From: Colias croceus | Lineage: Eukaryota > Arthropoda > Insecta > Lepidoptera > Pieridae | Length of the DNA stretch: 64,000 bases | Direction of reading: 5' to 3' | NCBI RefSeq assembly: GCF_905220415.1 | Contig: NC_059539.1 | Location: forward strand, 4,526,001-4,590,000 | Shown: piece by piece, positions 10,501-19,450 of the stretch | How positions within the stretch are numbered: the stretch's first letter is position 1 | Layout of the letters: every line of letters starts with the position of its first letter | The notes under the pieces: generated by a model | Database searches by the model: none | The model's input: only the letters and a program-made list of their open reading frames with translations | What the model was told of the DNA's origin: nothing | Translations under genes and position numbers: made by a program

Positions 10501-13168
10501 TTGTATTAAAATTGTGGAGAAGGGTAGGATAGATATTGTGTTGATGTTTAATTTTTTTCTTTCATAAATCACTAAAATTACATGTCACCATAGAATATCT
10601 TACTGATATTATAAACATGAAAGTTGATTAGGATAGAATGCTGTATGAAGGTATGTTTGTTAGTTGTTTCTCTCTCACGCGAAAATCACTAAACGTATTT
10701 TAAGGCAGTGATGTAACTTATATGCAACTATAGAATATTGCGCAGCATTGTTTCTCGTAAGTTTTATTACCCAAAAAATTAATTTACGACCAGGTTACCA
10801 CTCATACTTGACCACGAATCGCAACACAATCTACATGTTGGCCGACGGTCGCGGGGCTGGACTCAACGGACAGGACATTTTGTATTCCCTCAATAATGCT
10901 CTCGGAACCGTTGAAATTGAGGACCATTCTGTAATTTTAAAGTAAGTAATTTGCAATTTTAAGTATACGAAGTGCGTACTATGTACTTTGATTTAAAAAA
11001 CAAAATGGTACCGAGTGCGTATTCAGTGTACCTACATTAGGTTTGATAAGGTTAGGTGAGGGCCTTAATATAAGGCAAATATTTTTTTTAAGTCAAAATA
11101 CATCAAGTTTAAAAATAAAACATAAGTAGTTTTAGATTTAGCTATAAAAGCTATTTTTAAATAGAATTTAAATCAATGAATTTTTATCACAAAATTACAA
11201 AGACTTAGTTATTCAATTCAAATACATTAATGTTAAAAATAGCCAAACATTCGTTCTTGAACGAATCACTCATTTATAAACAATTTAAGTATCAATTAAA
11301 TACAACTCGTTTTACGCGCGCAAATGGTCAAGGTTTTTTTTAATAACCAATTGTTTGTTAAATACGTATTTTTTTTTATTAACAGACAGGTTCTAAGCCG
11401 CTACCAATTCATAGACCCCGAAAAGGTGGCTATTTGGGGCCACAGTTACGGTGGTTACGCGACCCTTCTAACTCTGCTGCATGATGATGAGCATCTATTC
11501 AAATGTGGGGTCTCTGGTGCTCCTGTCACTTCGTGGTTATACTACAGTAAGTTTTTGAAGCAATAATAACTTTATAGACCTGTATAAATATATGAAAAAG
11601 AAGCAAAAGACAGTGAAAGAGGATACAATTTCATAAAAAACAATAGCAAAGACTACCTATTATATTTGTCATAATTCGGGATAAGTGCTGATTTACACAG
11701 GGTCAGTAGACGAGTCAGTCGCGGCGCCGAAATTCGGCGCCGCGACTGACTTTAACTGTTTACATAGACTTCAAGCCTCTGTACTGACTTCAAATCTGTT
11801 TACACAGGGTTTTTTTTGGGGTCAGCACTGATTTGCCTCGAATTTGTAGTCAGTTACTGACCCTGTGTAAATCAGCACTAACATTAAAATAAACAGCTTT
11901 CTGTATACTAGGTGCCATCATTAAGTACTACTAGCATATGAGACAGATAGTTATTAAGTTTAAGTGTTCTTTTTAATTTTATCGTATGAGATTATGCAAA
12001 ATAGGCTTTCGATTCTGTCTTATTTTTCTTCAAACAAACTTTTCTTTAAACATACAATTTCCTTCCGACAGATACAATGTACACAGAGCGGTACATGGGT
12101 CTACCAACCGTGGACGACAATCTAGCTGGCTACGAGCGCGGTGACGTCACACTCCTAGCGGATAAACTCCGCGGGCACGACTTCTATCTGATGCATGGAA
12201 ATGCGGACGATAACGTACATTATCAAAACGCTGCGAAACTCATGAAGGCATTGCAAGAAAAGGATATACCTTTTGAACAAATGGTACGTATTTTGTTTAT
12301 GTGTGTTTCTTGCCGGTTCTTCTCCATAGATACTGCTTTCCGATTCGGTGGTAAATGTTAAAAATATGTAATGACGATTTGAAAATGCGTCTAAAAGAAG
12401 TCTAATTGAATAAATAAATAAATGTTTGAGTTTGTGTTTAAGTCAGTAAACGTATGCGGGTAACACCCGTAAAGACGGGTATTATCCGTAAAGTCACGGA
12501 AAAATATTTATTAGGTAACTATATGATGAAAATGTATTTTTTGAAAAAAAGTATAAAGGTATAACGCAAGCATTTTTATTCGTATTTACGAGTTATTGTC
12601 AACAGAAATGACTAATGACATAAATATACTACTTGTACGGGCTAGCCGTACATCCTGACTCAGCGCTTTACACGATCCTATTTCATTACGGTGACAAGAA
12701 CACCCAGTTAGTCTGCGCTCGCGGCTCGTGTAAAGCGCTCGGGGTGTATGCGCTATATTAACTATCAATTAATATCATCAACTATCAAATATCATTAATC
12801 ATATTATATAATCATTAGTTTAAACTTTAAAGTATCAATTAACAATAAAGTAGTGATCAAAAGCTATAACTGGTTTTACATCACCTTATCAAACTATCAA
12901 TTTATCAATTAAAGGAGTGTATGGGATATTATCATATCAATCAGCAGCCCATACACTAATAAAAATTGCATTAGAATATTTTACAAGGTACAAATAAGCC
13001 ACTCCCTAAATCAGATTGTAAGTCCATAAGTTTGATGAATTTGTTTTTTTTTTACAGTCGTATCCAGATGAAGCCCACAGTTTGGTAGGTGTCAACATGC
13101 ACAGATACAACACAATGAACCGTTACTGGGAGAAATGCATACAAGTCCCCGGTGAAATAGGGGCGTAA
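4529..13168 (+). CDS. Secreted dipeptidyl peptidase 4-like serine peptidase, copy A (15 exons)
   Basis: Exons: 4529-4531 (ATG only), 4915-5038, 5755-5852, 6127-6201, 7741-7793, 8033-8220, 8586-8755, 8831-9055, 9316-9548, 9915-10125, 10207-10441, 10794-10941, 11386-11546, 12072-12283, 13058-13168. They total 2247 nt in one frame, or 748 residues; human DPP4 has 766. The start gives a short signal peptide (MIGIWCFCVALLASAAA) and no later membrane segment, so the product is probably secreted. The N-terminal beta-propeller carries the DWVYEED version of the substrate-binding loop (residues 176-182). The C-terminal alpha/beta-hydrolase has VYSGP (Tyr524, oxyanion), GHSYGG (nucleophile Ser608), HGNADDN (Asp687) and His719. 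The family (S9B) removes N-terminal X-Pro or X-Ala dipeptides. Against human DPP4, Glu206 is Asp, Trp629 is His and Asp663 is Asn. The exon 3 donor (ATG then gttcgt) is the weakest boundary. Confidence 0.9.
5930..6070 (-). repeat. SINE-like GC-rich dispersed repeat in DPP4-A intron 3
   Basis: A GC-rich block stands in an AT-rich intron just before exon 4. On the minus strand it starts with an A-rich stretch, then CGACGTGTGGCACTCGGGG, and ends near the GGCCCGCGATAGAAG region. It resembles a repeat I associate with many lepidopteran genomic clones. Its class (SINE or a fragment of another element) is uncertain, and no target duplication was found. Confidence 0.45.
6562..7439. mobile_element. 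Foldback/MITE-like element with long inverted arms, DPP4-A intron 4
   Basis: The ends are TGTCGTGGTCATA (6562) and its reverse complement (ending 7439). The first 85 or so bases of the arms are nearly identical, and weaker symmetry continues to about 6722 and 7231. Within the arms a short unit (variants of GGCCATTTCACGAAATGGTC) recurs in both orientations. The core holds two GC-rich direct copies (starting 6800 and 6913, 113 bases apart; shared word GCAGCGGCCGGCGA). No coding capacity is visible. CTATATC lies next to the left end and again three bases outside the right end, so the target duplication is unclear and the superfamily is unassigned. Confidence 0.75.
7887..8005. repeat. Triplicated inverted motif upstream of DPP4-A exon 6
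   Basis: The motif GGAACACGTATGCCA with AT-rich flank occurs at about 7890-7917. Its reverse complement occurs twice, once truncated (about 7931-7957) and once full (7974-8002). The outer pair forms a hairpin with arms of roughly 30 bases. It ends about 30 bases before the exon 6 acceptor, so it could fold across the polypyrimidine region. Confidence 0.75.
11682..11881. mobile_element. PIF/Harbinger-like MITE with TAA target duplication
   Basis: The element 11685-11878 (194 bases) has perfect 24-base terminal inverted repeats beginning GTGCTGATTTACACAGGG and is flanked by TAA at 11682-11684 and 11879-11881. A three-base TWA duplication is typical of PIF/Harbinger. The core contains a perfect 39-base palindrome at 11713-11751 centred on CCGAAATTCGG. 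It lies in the intron between DPP4-A exons 13 and 14 and has no coding capacity. Confidence 0.8.
12662..12739. repeat. Short inverted repeat in DPP4-A intron 14
   Basis: AGCGCTTTACACGA at 12662-12675 is repeated in reverse complement at 12726-12739 around a 50-base centre. It may be a tiny MITE; no target duplication is evident. Confidence 0.55.
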
Positions 13169-13187
13169 TTTTAATATTTAAACATTA

Positions 13188-13211
13188 AATAAATTTTTAC
13201 ACATTAATAAA
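13188..13211 (+). terminator. Polyadenylation signals, DPP4-A
   Basis: AATAAA occurs at 13188 and 13206, 20-40 bases after the stop codon at 13166-13168. This implies a very short 3'UTR. Confidence 0.6.
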
Positions 13212-13654
13212 ACAGTTTTGTTATAGTTATGTAGTTTTATTTTTAAAGAATTTAAACCCAACGATTTAATAAGAAATAAGTGCATGTTCTTGAACTAGTT
13301 TGTTACAATATCTTATCGTTTTGTTGTCTCGAGTTTTTATTCTTAAGACCATAAATAAAAATAGTTGGACCTAGATAGCATAATTCAGTAATTATCCTAT
13401 CTAGGTTCACACATTCATCACAGTTGATGTGACTATTTTTTAATTTATACCAAAATTCACACCAATGGATGAAAATATATCTAGGGCCGAAGATTTATAA
13501 ATAATTCTATAAATATCAATATACATAAAGGTCCTCTTGATCACTATAAGAAGTTGTCTAGAAACATCAAGGACCACACCATACTATTGTATGCCAAATC
13601 TAATTGAAATCCTTTTACTCATTTAATCGTGATGGATGTAGGTACGCCAAATAC

Positions 13655-14040
13655 TAAGGCGCGCCGCACACCAGGCATACATTTGTATCTCGATAATTGT
13701 GGCGCCACATTTGAAACGCGACACATTTATCGCCCCCATATATTTGTACGCGAGCACGCACACCGAGGAAACATTTGTAGCGGGCGCACTTTGTGGCGAG
13801 ACGTTGTCCGCGCTACACGAATTCAAGATCGAACACGTTCGTTATTTGTGGCGCCACACCAAGAAATCGTCGTCATCAGACGATGATGTCGACATTCTCA
13901 AAGCGGTGCCACGCTACAACTGTGCTTCCGATGTGCGCATATACAATACATTTGTAGCAAGCTGAATTGTAGCGCATTGATTGTGGCGACGTAAATGTTC
14001 GATGCATGTAGCATGTGGCGCTGGTGTGCGGCGCGCCTAA
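13655..14040. mobile_element. GC-rich MITE, PIF/Harbinger-like, TAA target duplication
   Basis: Terminal inverted repeats GGCGCGCCGCACACCAG (13658-13674) and the exact reverse complement (14021-14037) bound a 380-base element flanked by TAA (13655, 14038). The interior is strikingly CpG-rich compared with its AT-rich surroundings. It repeats variants of TTTGTGGCG / ATTTGTAGCG about ten times in both orientations, including GTGGCGCCAC palindromes. Several overlapping open frames here result from its high GC content and are not genes. The superfamily is inferred from the TAA duplication alone. Confidence 0.8.
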
Positions 14041-14550
14041 GACACTACCATAGAAATCTAAATAACAAGACACTAGAAGTCGTAAGCGCGCGTGACATTG
14101 TCGCCGCTCAGGTGGTAACCATACCACAAGTGCATTCGTCGCTGTTCAGTTGCTCTAGAGACGTGCGTGTGTAAACATGGTGTGTTTCAGCATTTCCCAT
14201 TGCGGAAATACTTCCACAAGTTGTAATTATACTAATAAAGGAATAACATTTCATCGGTAAATATTTTTTTTTACAAATAATGCCGTTTTTCCTTAAAATT
14301 AAAGAATATTTACAAGTATTACGAGTGTCACCATAGTAATCGAAATAACAATGAATGACACAGCTGACCATTCTTATTATCACGTTTAACACAAATTTCA
14401 ACCTTATTTCTATGAGTTTATGTTCAAAGTTATATCTATTGAAAATTGACAACCTCTGTTGTAGAAAAGCCGAATTTTTTCGTATTGAGCAAAAAGAAAC
14501 AAAACGTCTCATATACTGTGTCTTGTTATTTAGATTTCTATGGACACTAC
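14041..14550 (+). mobile_element. P-element-like MITE with 8-bp target duplication
   Basis: GACACTAC at 14041-14048 is repeated exactly at 14543-14550. Between them, a 494-base element has 25-base perfect inverted repeats starting CATAGAAATCTAAATAAC (14049-14073 and 14518-14542). P elements make 8-bp duplications and have termini beginning CA. The interior starts a THAP-like reading frame at 14177, as expected for an internally deleted P element. The 8-bp site does not fit the usual nTnnnnAn pattern of hAT elements. The left target copy abuts the TAA of the neighbouring MITE. Confidence 0.75.
14177..14256 (+). pseudogene. THAP-domain stub of a P-like transposase
   Basis: An ATG at 14177 opens a 27-codon frame. 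It reads MVCFSISHCGN and ends NKGITFHR, the N-terminal pattern of THAP zinc fingers (Cys, Cys-Gly-Asn, then Gly-Ile-x-Phe-His-Arg before Phe-Pro). A GTAAAT donor-like site follows at 14257. The rest of the domain and the transposase are absent. This is a relic that cannot encode a working enzyme; the assignment rests on a short match. Confidence 0.5.
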
Positions 14551-14849
14551 TTTGTTATCAGAATACGATATTAATATTTCGAAGTTTAATTAGTAATCTG
14601 GGTGAAGTGCTTTGGCTCAATATCCATGACCATAGAAGGAAATGATTTCGCGTAATGGTATCCGTGTGAACAAGTTTTTAATAGAATAATTGCCTTATAT
14701 TCGTCGTCCTTGGAACTAGCAAAGTTACTTTTACTTCCACGTGTTGTGTCTACTGTGGATAATGCGATAAATCTGATCCACGGTACTTCAATATGATCAT
14801 TTATTTCGACCATGATTTGATAAGGAAATTATATTTTAAAAACATGTTT

Positions 14850-14881
14850 CAATTTGTGTATACTGACGTATACACAAATTG
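14850..14881. repeat. Perfect palindrome at the LINE 5' boundary
   Basis: CAATTTGTGTATAC, a TGAC loop and the exact reverse complement form a 32-base hairpin about 75 bases before ORF1 of the LINE. It may mark the 5' junction or belong to the insertion site. Confidence 0.8.
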
Positions 14882-14957
14882 AGAGTCGTTGACAGACGAT
14901 CGTGCATAATACACGTCCTTATACAACTATAAATATTTCTATCTACCCGCTAACGCA

Positions 14958-15920
14958 ATGTCTAAGTGCGATATTTGTAAAAAAACGGTTACCAAATCAA
15001 TTCCTGGTTGCGAGTGTAACAAGTGTGAAAGAATTGTTCATCTTAACACCCGATGCAGTGGTCTAACTAATAAGCAGATTGCCGCGCTTAAGGCTGCCCC
15101 TAGTTTAGAATGGACCTGCTTGGAATGTCAGCGCGAGTCACCCAGACGTAACTCATCTATTATTATTCCCGAAGACGACGATGAAGACGACACCCATGTA
15201 CAGATAAACGCGAAAAAGTTGCTGAGTAACATAACGAGGGAAGTCGAAAAAGCAATAAAAAGTGAAATGCGCGAATTAAATGAAGCATTACAATTTCATA
15301 GCGCTAAATTAGATGAAGTCGTAGAAAGCATGGATACATTCAAACAAACTATTAAAACACTAGAGCGGAAGAACATCGAACTAACAAACCGAAATAATAA
15401 TCTAGAAACTCGTGTCGGTGCATTAGAGCAACGCCTACAAGAAATTGAACAAGCAAAACTCTCAAAATACGTGGAAATCGCAAACATTCCGCATGAAGCT
15501 ACAGAGGTTGTCAACAAGTTAGTAGAAAAGGTGGCACTAAAACTTAACCAGCCGGTCGAAAGTATCAGGAGTTCACGCCGACTACAAAGCAAAAACCAAC
15601 CAGCTAATATAATGGTGGAATTAAGAAACGAAAAAGCACAAGAAGATTGGCTAACGGCTGCCAGATCCTACAATACTAAGGTATCAGATGTCTGCCCATC
15701 CCATCTAAATAACAACAACACCGTTTTTATTAGAGAAGCCATGACAAAAATGAATAAAAATTTGCTATGGGAAACTAAGCAAGAACTAAAAATCAATCTA
15801 AATTTCAAGTATGTATGGTTTAAGAAAGGATTCGTTAAAGCTCGTAAAGATGATAGTTCAAAAATTTATATTATTAGAAGCTCGGCGGACATACACGCTA
15901 TAGCAAAAAGTAAATCCTAA
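14958..15920 (+). CDS. LINE ORF1: PHD finger, coiled coil, FP-C-like domain
   Basis: 320 residues. A PHD-type zinc finger occupies residues 4-57 (C4, C7, C20, C23, H28, C33, C54, C57). An acidic linker (EDDDEDD) follows, then a long heptad-type coiled coil of about residues 85-168. The C-terminal basic domain contains VFIREAMTKMNKNLL and YVWFKKGFVKARKDD. That last part matches the domain family named after the baculovirus FP protein C-terminus, which is widespread in insect LINE ORF1 proteins. The protein is expected to bind the element RNA and form multimers in the ribonucleoprotein. The ATG at 14958 is preferred because it precedes the first zinc ligand by three residues. Confidence 0.85.
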   Translation: MSKCDICKKTVTKSIPGCECNKCERIVHLNTRCSGLTNKQIAALKAAPSLEWTCLECQRESPRRNSSIIIPEDDDEDDTHVQINAKKLLSNITREVEKAIKSEMRELNEALQFHSAKLDEVVESMDTFKQTIKTLERKNIELTNRNNNLETRVGALEQRLQEIEQAKLSKYVEIANIPHEATEVVNKLVEKVALKLNQPVESIRSSRRLQSKNQPANIMVELRNEKAQEDWLTAARSYNTKVSDVCPSHLNNNNTVFIREAMTKMNKNLLWETKQELKINLNFKYVWFKKGFVKARKDDSSKIYIIRSSADIHAIAKSKS

Positions 15921-15985
15921 ACTTTGTTTTGTATTTAAATAGGTAGTTAACGCTTGCAACAGATCATAAAATTGTATAATATAAT

Positions 15986-18949
15986 ATGGATAGTTTACAA
16001 GATAATGTCTATGAAGTCTTCGATTGTATAAATATAAACGATTTTTTAAACAAAATCCCCAATATGCCTTTAAATCTATTGTGTATCCACATTAATATAA
16101 GATCCGTCATTAAAAACTTTGTTAAATTACAACAGTGTATATCATCCGCACAAAAGCGCATTGATGTTATTATACTTACTGAGGTTAACATTACGGATAA
16201 TATTAGTAGTTTATATCACTTAAACGGCTATCAAATGTATACGTCTCTAAGAAAATGTAAAAGGGGTGGGGGTATTATTGTATATGTAAGTAATAAACAT
16301 ACATGTTACGTACACAATGTAAACACAAATTATTTCGAAAACGTATTATTCACAATAACCACTCACACAAACTATAATACAAACATTTGTGCAATATATC
16401 GTCCCCCTAACACTAATAAACACTTATATAGCGATGAACTTAACAGACTAATAATGAATAAGTGCCCTATAAAAACTGATCTTCATATACTGGGTGATAT
16501 TAACATAGATCTGCAATCAGACACTCCTATAAAACATAAATATAATAATACAATGCATGGTCTAGGCCTTTTGTGTGGGATCACAGCTTACACTAGAATC
16601 GAAACATATAATAATAAAATAAGTAAATCATGCATAGATCACATCTACACTCGATCACACGCAAAAGATCTATTCACAGCAGCGATCGGTACGACACTAG
16701 CGGATCACCGGGCCGTAATGCTCGCTTGCGTCGGGGATTGTACACAGGATGATACAAAATATAAAACTATGATAGATAATAAAAAATTAAATACATTACT
16801 AGAACAAATAGATTGGACATGTACGGACAATATGACATGTCCAATTAATATATATAACTATATACACGATCAATTTAAAAACAGCTATGAAAAATGTGAA
16901 TTTACTATTAAAATTAAGACTAATAATAAAGAACGAAATAACAACGAGTGGATTAATAAGAAGGTTATACAAGCTTGTGAAACTAGAGACAAACTATTTA
17001 TACAGTGGACTAAAAACACAAATAATTATATTATTAAACAAAAATATAATAAATATAGAAATTATGTAAATTCATTAATTAATAAAACAAAAAATAAATA
17101 CACAAAATATAATATCATTTCAAACAAGAATAATTCAAAAAAGCTGTGGGAGATACTTAACAAACTCACTGGTAGAATAAAATCTTCTATTGATTCAATA
17201 CTGCGTAATGCATTTATTGAGAAAGGAACAACAAGTAACGATATTGCAAATAATTTTGCCTCAACTTTTCACAACAGTGTCAAACAAATAATCCCGAAAT
17301 GTGTAGAACCATTGCTTGATAAAACATGCTATGAACACTCGGCAAATGTAAGCATGCGATTTAAGAGAGCCGACGCCAATTCAGTGGCCAAAATAATTAG
17401 AGCATTAAATAGCAACAAAGCTCCTGGGTTGGATAGAATAAGAGCAATTGACGTCAAATTACTTTGTGAGAAAATAAAAAATACCTTGGCAAATTTAATA
17501 AACACCAGCATCATAAGTGGTAAATATCCGACAGAACTTAAAAAAGGCATTGTTCGTCCAATTCATAAAAATGGTAACAGAAACGATTATGACAAATATA
17601 GACCAATAACCATATTACCTACTATTGACAAAATAATAGAAAAGTATATTAGTAGCCAAATTTACAGTTTTTATGAACGCAACAACATATTAACAAAAAA
17701 TCAATACGGATTTCAACCGCATAAAAATACAACACAGCTGCTTTCCACCTTTACAGATAGTCTTTATAAACACCTTGACAGTAAAAAGCATGTCCTAATC
17801 GTATTTATTGACTATAGTAAGGCGTTTGACACCTTAAGGCACAGCACACTGATAAAAAATCTAAATGATAGCGGTATTAGAGGAAGTCTCTTGACATGGT
17901 GTGAGAATTATCTCCAAGATAGATCATATCAAGTTCGAGTCCTCAATGCTGACAGCTACCCAGTACACGTTACGGAAGGCACGGCACAGGGCTCGGTCCT
18001 CGGACCGCTGCACTATCTAACATATGTAAACAGCCTCTCCAATGCACTAAAACAGTGCGAGATCTATCAGTTTGCTGATGATACGTGCCTAGTTTCAACT
18101 GGTAATAGTGTAGATGAGGCTCTAACAAAACTTCAAAGTGATTTTGATACTCTCATTAGGTGGTCCCACGACGCAGGATTAGTACTCAATGCTTGCAAAA
18201 CAAAATTAATGTACGTTAGTTCAAGTCATAACCGCAGTGCAATTTCACCAAAATTAATAGCTCATAATCATAGTTGCCTACATTCCAAAAAATGCGACGC
18301 TATACATGTTTGCTCATGTGACGCTATAGGTCTCGTTAGCAATCACACATATCTTGGCTTAATCATTGACGATCGATTAAATTGGAAAGCTCACATAAAC
18401 CACGTTTGTGATAAGCTAAGAGCCATATTAGCTAAATTCTCTCTAATCAAATACAAAGTGCCATACAAAACGCTACTGTTACTTTATAAAGCTCTGGTGG
18501 AGTCTATAATACTATACGGACTATCAAGCTATGGGAGAACATACAAAACACATCTCGACAGTATTTTTTCACTACAGCTACGTATCCTAAAAGTAATTGT
18601 GCCAAGTAATCTAAAAACAACTTACAATGACGACTATAGTAAATTATTCTCTTTTCTAAAAATATTACCTATTCACGAACAAGTTGAATTAGTGTTATTA
18701 AAAGAACACTTTTTTACAGATAATATCATCAAAATAAAACACTCTTATTATTCAGTTCGTAGGGCGGACCTCTCAGTTCTACAGTTACCAAGCTATAATA
18801 ACCTTTATGGAAAGAGAACTTTGAACTACGTAATTCCTAACTTAATAAATAGACTACCTAAAACACTCAAAGATACACTAACAAATAAAAATATTAAAAT
18901 AAAACTAAAAAACTACTATGAAAAATTAATTATTGATAAATATTCATAA
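15986..18949 (+). CDS. LINE ORF2: endonuclease and reverse transcriptase
   Basis: 987 residues. The N-terminal apurinic-type endonuclease shows IHINIRSV, VIILTEVNI, RGGGIIVYV, AIYRPPN, LGDINID and LADHRAV in order. The reverse transcriptase follows with LNSNKAPGLD, YRPITILP, FIDYSKAFDTL, GTAQGSVLGPL and the catalytic FADD (normally Y/FADD). It would nick target DNA and prime reverse transcription from the element RNA. No RNase H domain is evident. All key motifs are present and uninterrupted; the GTAQGS variant of GVPQGS is unusual but keeps the core. Confidence 0.92.
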   Translation: MDSLQDNVYEVFDCININDFLNKIPNMPLNLLCIHINIRSVIKNFVKLQQCISSAQKRIDVIILTEVNITDNISSLYHLNGYQMYTSLRKCKRGGGIIVYVSNKHTCYVHNVNTNYFENVLFTITTHTNYNTNICAIYRPPNTNKHLYSDELNRLIMNKCPIKTDLHILGDINIDLQSDTPIKHKYNNTMHGLGLLCGITAYTRIETYNNKISKSCIDHIYTRSHAKDLFTAAIGTTLADHRAVMLACVGDCTQDDTKYKTMIDNKKLNTLLEQIDWTCTDNMTCPINIYNYIHDQFKNSYEKCEFTIKIKTNNKERNNNEWINKKVIQACETRDKLFIQWTKNTNNYIIKQKYNKYRNYVNSLINKTKNKYTKYNIISNKNNSKKLWEILNKLTGRIKSSIDSILRNAFIEKGTTSNDIANNFASTFHNSVKQIIPKCVEPLLDKTCYEHSANVSMRFKRADANSVAKIIRALNSNKAPGLDRIRAIDVKLLCEKIKNTLANLINTSIISGKYPTELKKGIVRPIHKNGNRNDYDKYRPITILPTIDKIIEKYISSQIYSFYERNNILTKNQYGFQPHKNTTQLLSTFTDSLYKHLDSKKHVLIVFIDYSKAFDTLRHSTLIKNLNDSGIRGSLLTWCENYLQDRSYQVRVLNADSYPVHVTEGTAQGSVLGPLHYLTYVNSLSNALKQCEIYQFADDTCLVSTGNSVDEALTKLQSDFDTLIRWSHDAGLVLNACKTKLMYVSSSHNRSAISPKLIAHNHSCLHSKKCDAIHVCSCDAIGLVSNHTYLGLIIDDRLNWKAHINHVCDKLRAILAKFSLIKYKVPYKTLLLLYKALVESIILYGLSSYGRTYKTHLDSIFSLQLRILKVIVPSNLKTTYNDDYSKLFSFLKILPIHEQVELVLLKEHFFTDNIIKIKHSYYSVRRADLSVLQLPSYNNLYGKRTLNYVIPNLINRLPKTLKDTLTNKNIKIKLKNYYEKLIIDKYS

Positions 18950-19450
18950 TTACGAACATGTTTAAAAATTATGTATAATATAGACTAACGCCATACTGTG
19001 TGTGTGTATATGTGTATATATACATAAATACACACATACATTATCTACTGACGTATTATAATTGTGTAGAAAATTTCATTCAATTTATAAACTAATTAAC
19101 TGTAAACGAAAATCAACACCCTGTGGGTGCGGAGTGCAGACCGCAGTTGCGATAAGACGTACTTAGATCATTCTTTTTTGTTTCTACCCACGAGTGTTGT
19201 TTTCTGCGATCATTGGATAAAGGATGTACTTGGATGTTGCGAAATATTTTTGTTGGTTCTGTAAATGAATGTATGTAATAATGTTGTATTATTGTTTGTC
19301 AATATTATCGTATCTTTATTTTGTATGTCGACGGCGCTGGCGCGCGGTAAATCTCTAAAGAGATTATGTTTGCGCCAGTTTAATTTAAGTTATAATGAAT
19401 TGTATTATTGTATTGGATAAATAAATAAATAAATAAATAAATAAAATAAA

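Larger units (their letters stand above)
14882..19450 (+). mobile_element. Full-length non-LTR retrotransposon (CR1/Jockey group), both ORFs open
   Basis: The element has a short 5'UTR, ORF1 (14958-15920), a 65-base spacer, ORF2 (15986-18949) and a 500-base 3'UTR with a TG/TA microsatellite near 19000. It ends in a (TAAA)n tail at about 19417-19450. The absence of stops suggests a recent insertion. The exact 5' end is uncertain and no target duplication was identified by eye. Confidence 0.85.

Noticed and set aside
13629..14127. Overlapping 83-88 codon frames on both strands
   Set aside because: They fall in the GC-rich MITE (13658-14037) and cross its terminus; high GC explains the lack of stops.
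14108..14512. 134-codon minus-strand frame
   Set aside because: It lies wholly inside the P-like MITE, opposite the THAP stub, and has no domain I recognise.
14586..14813. 75-codon minus-strand frame between the MITEs and the LINE
   Set aside because: No family resemblance; could be a fragment of an old element but cannot be supported.
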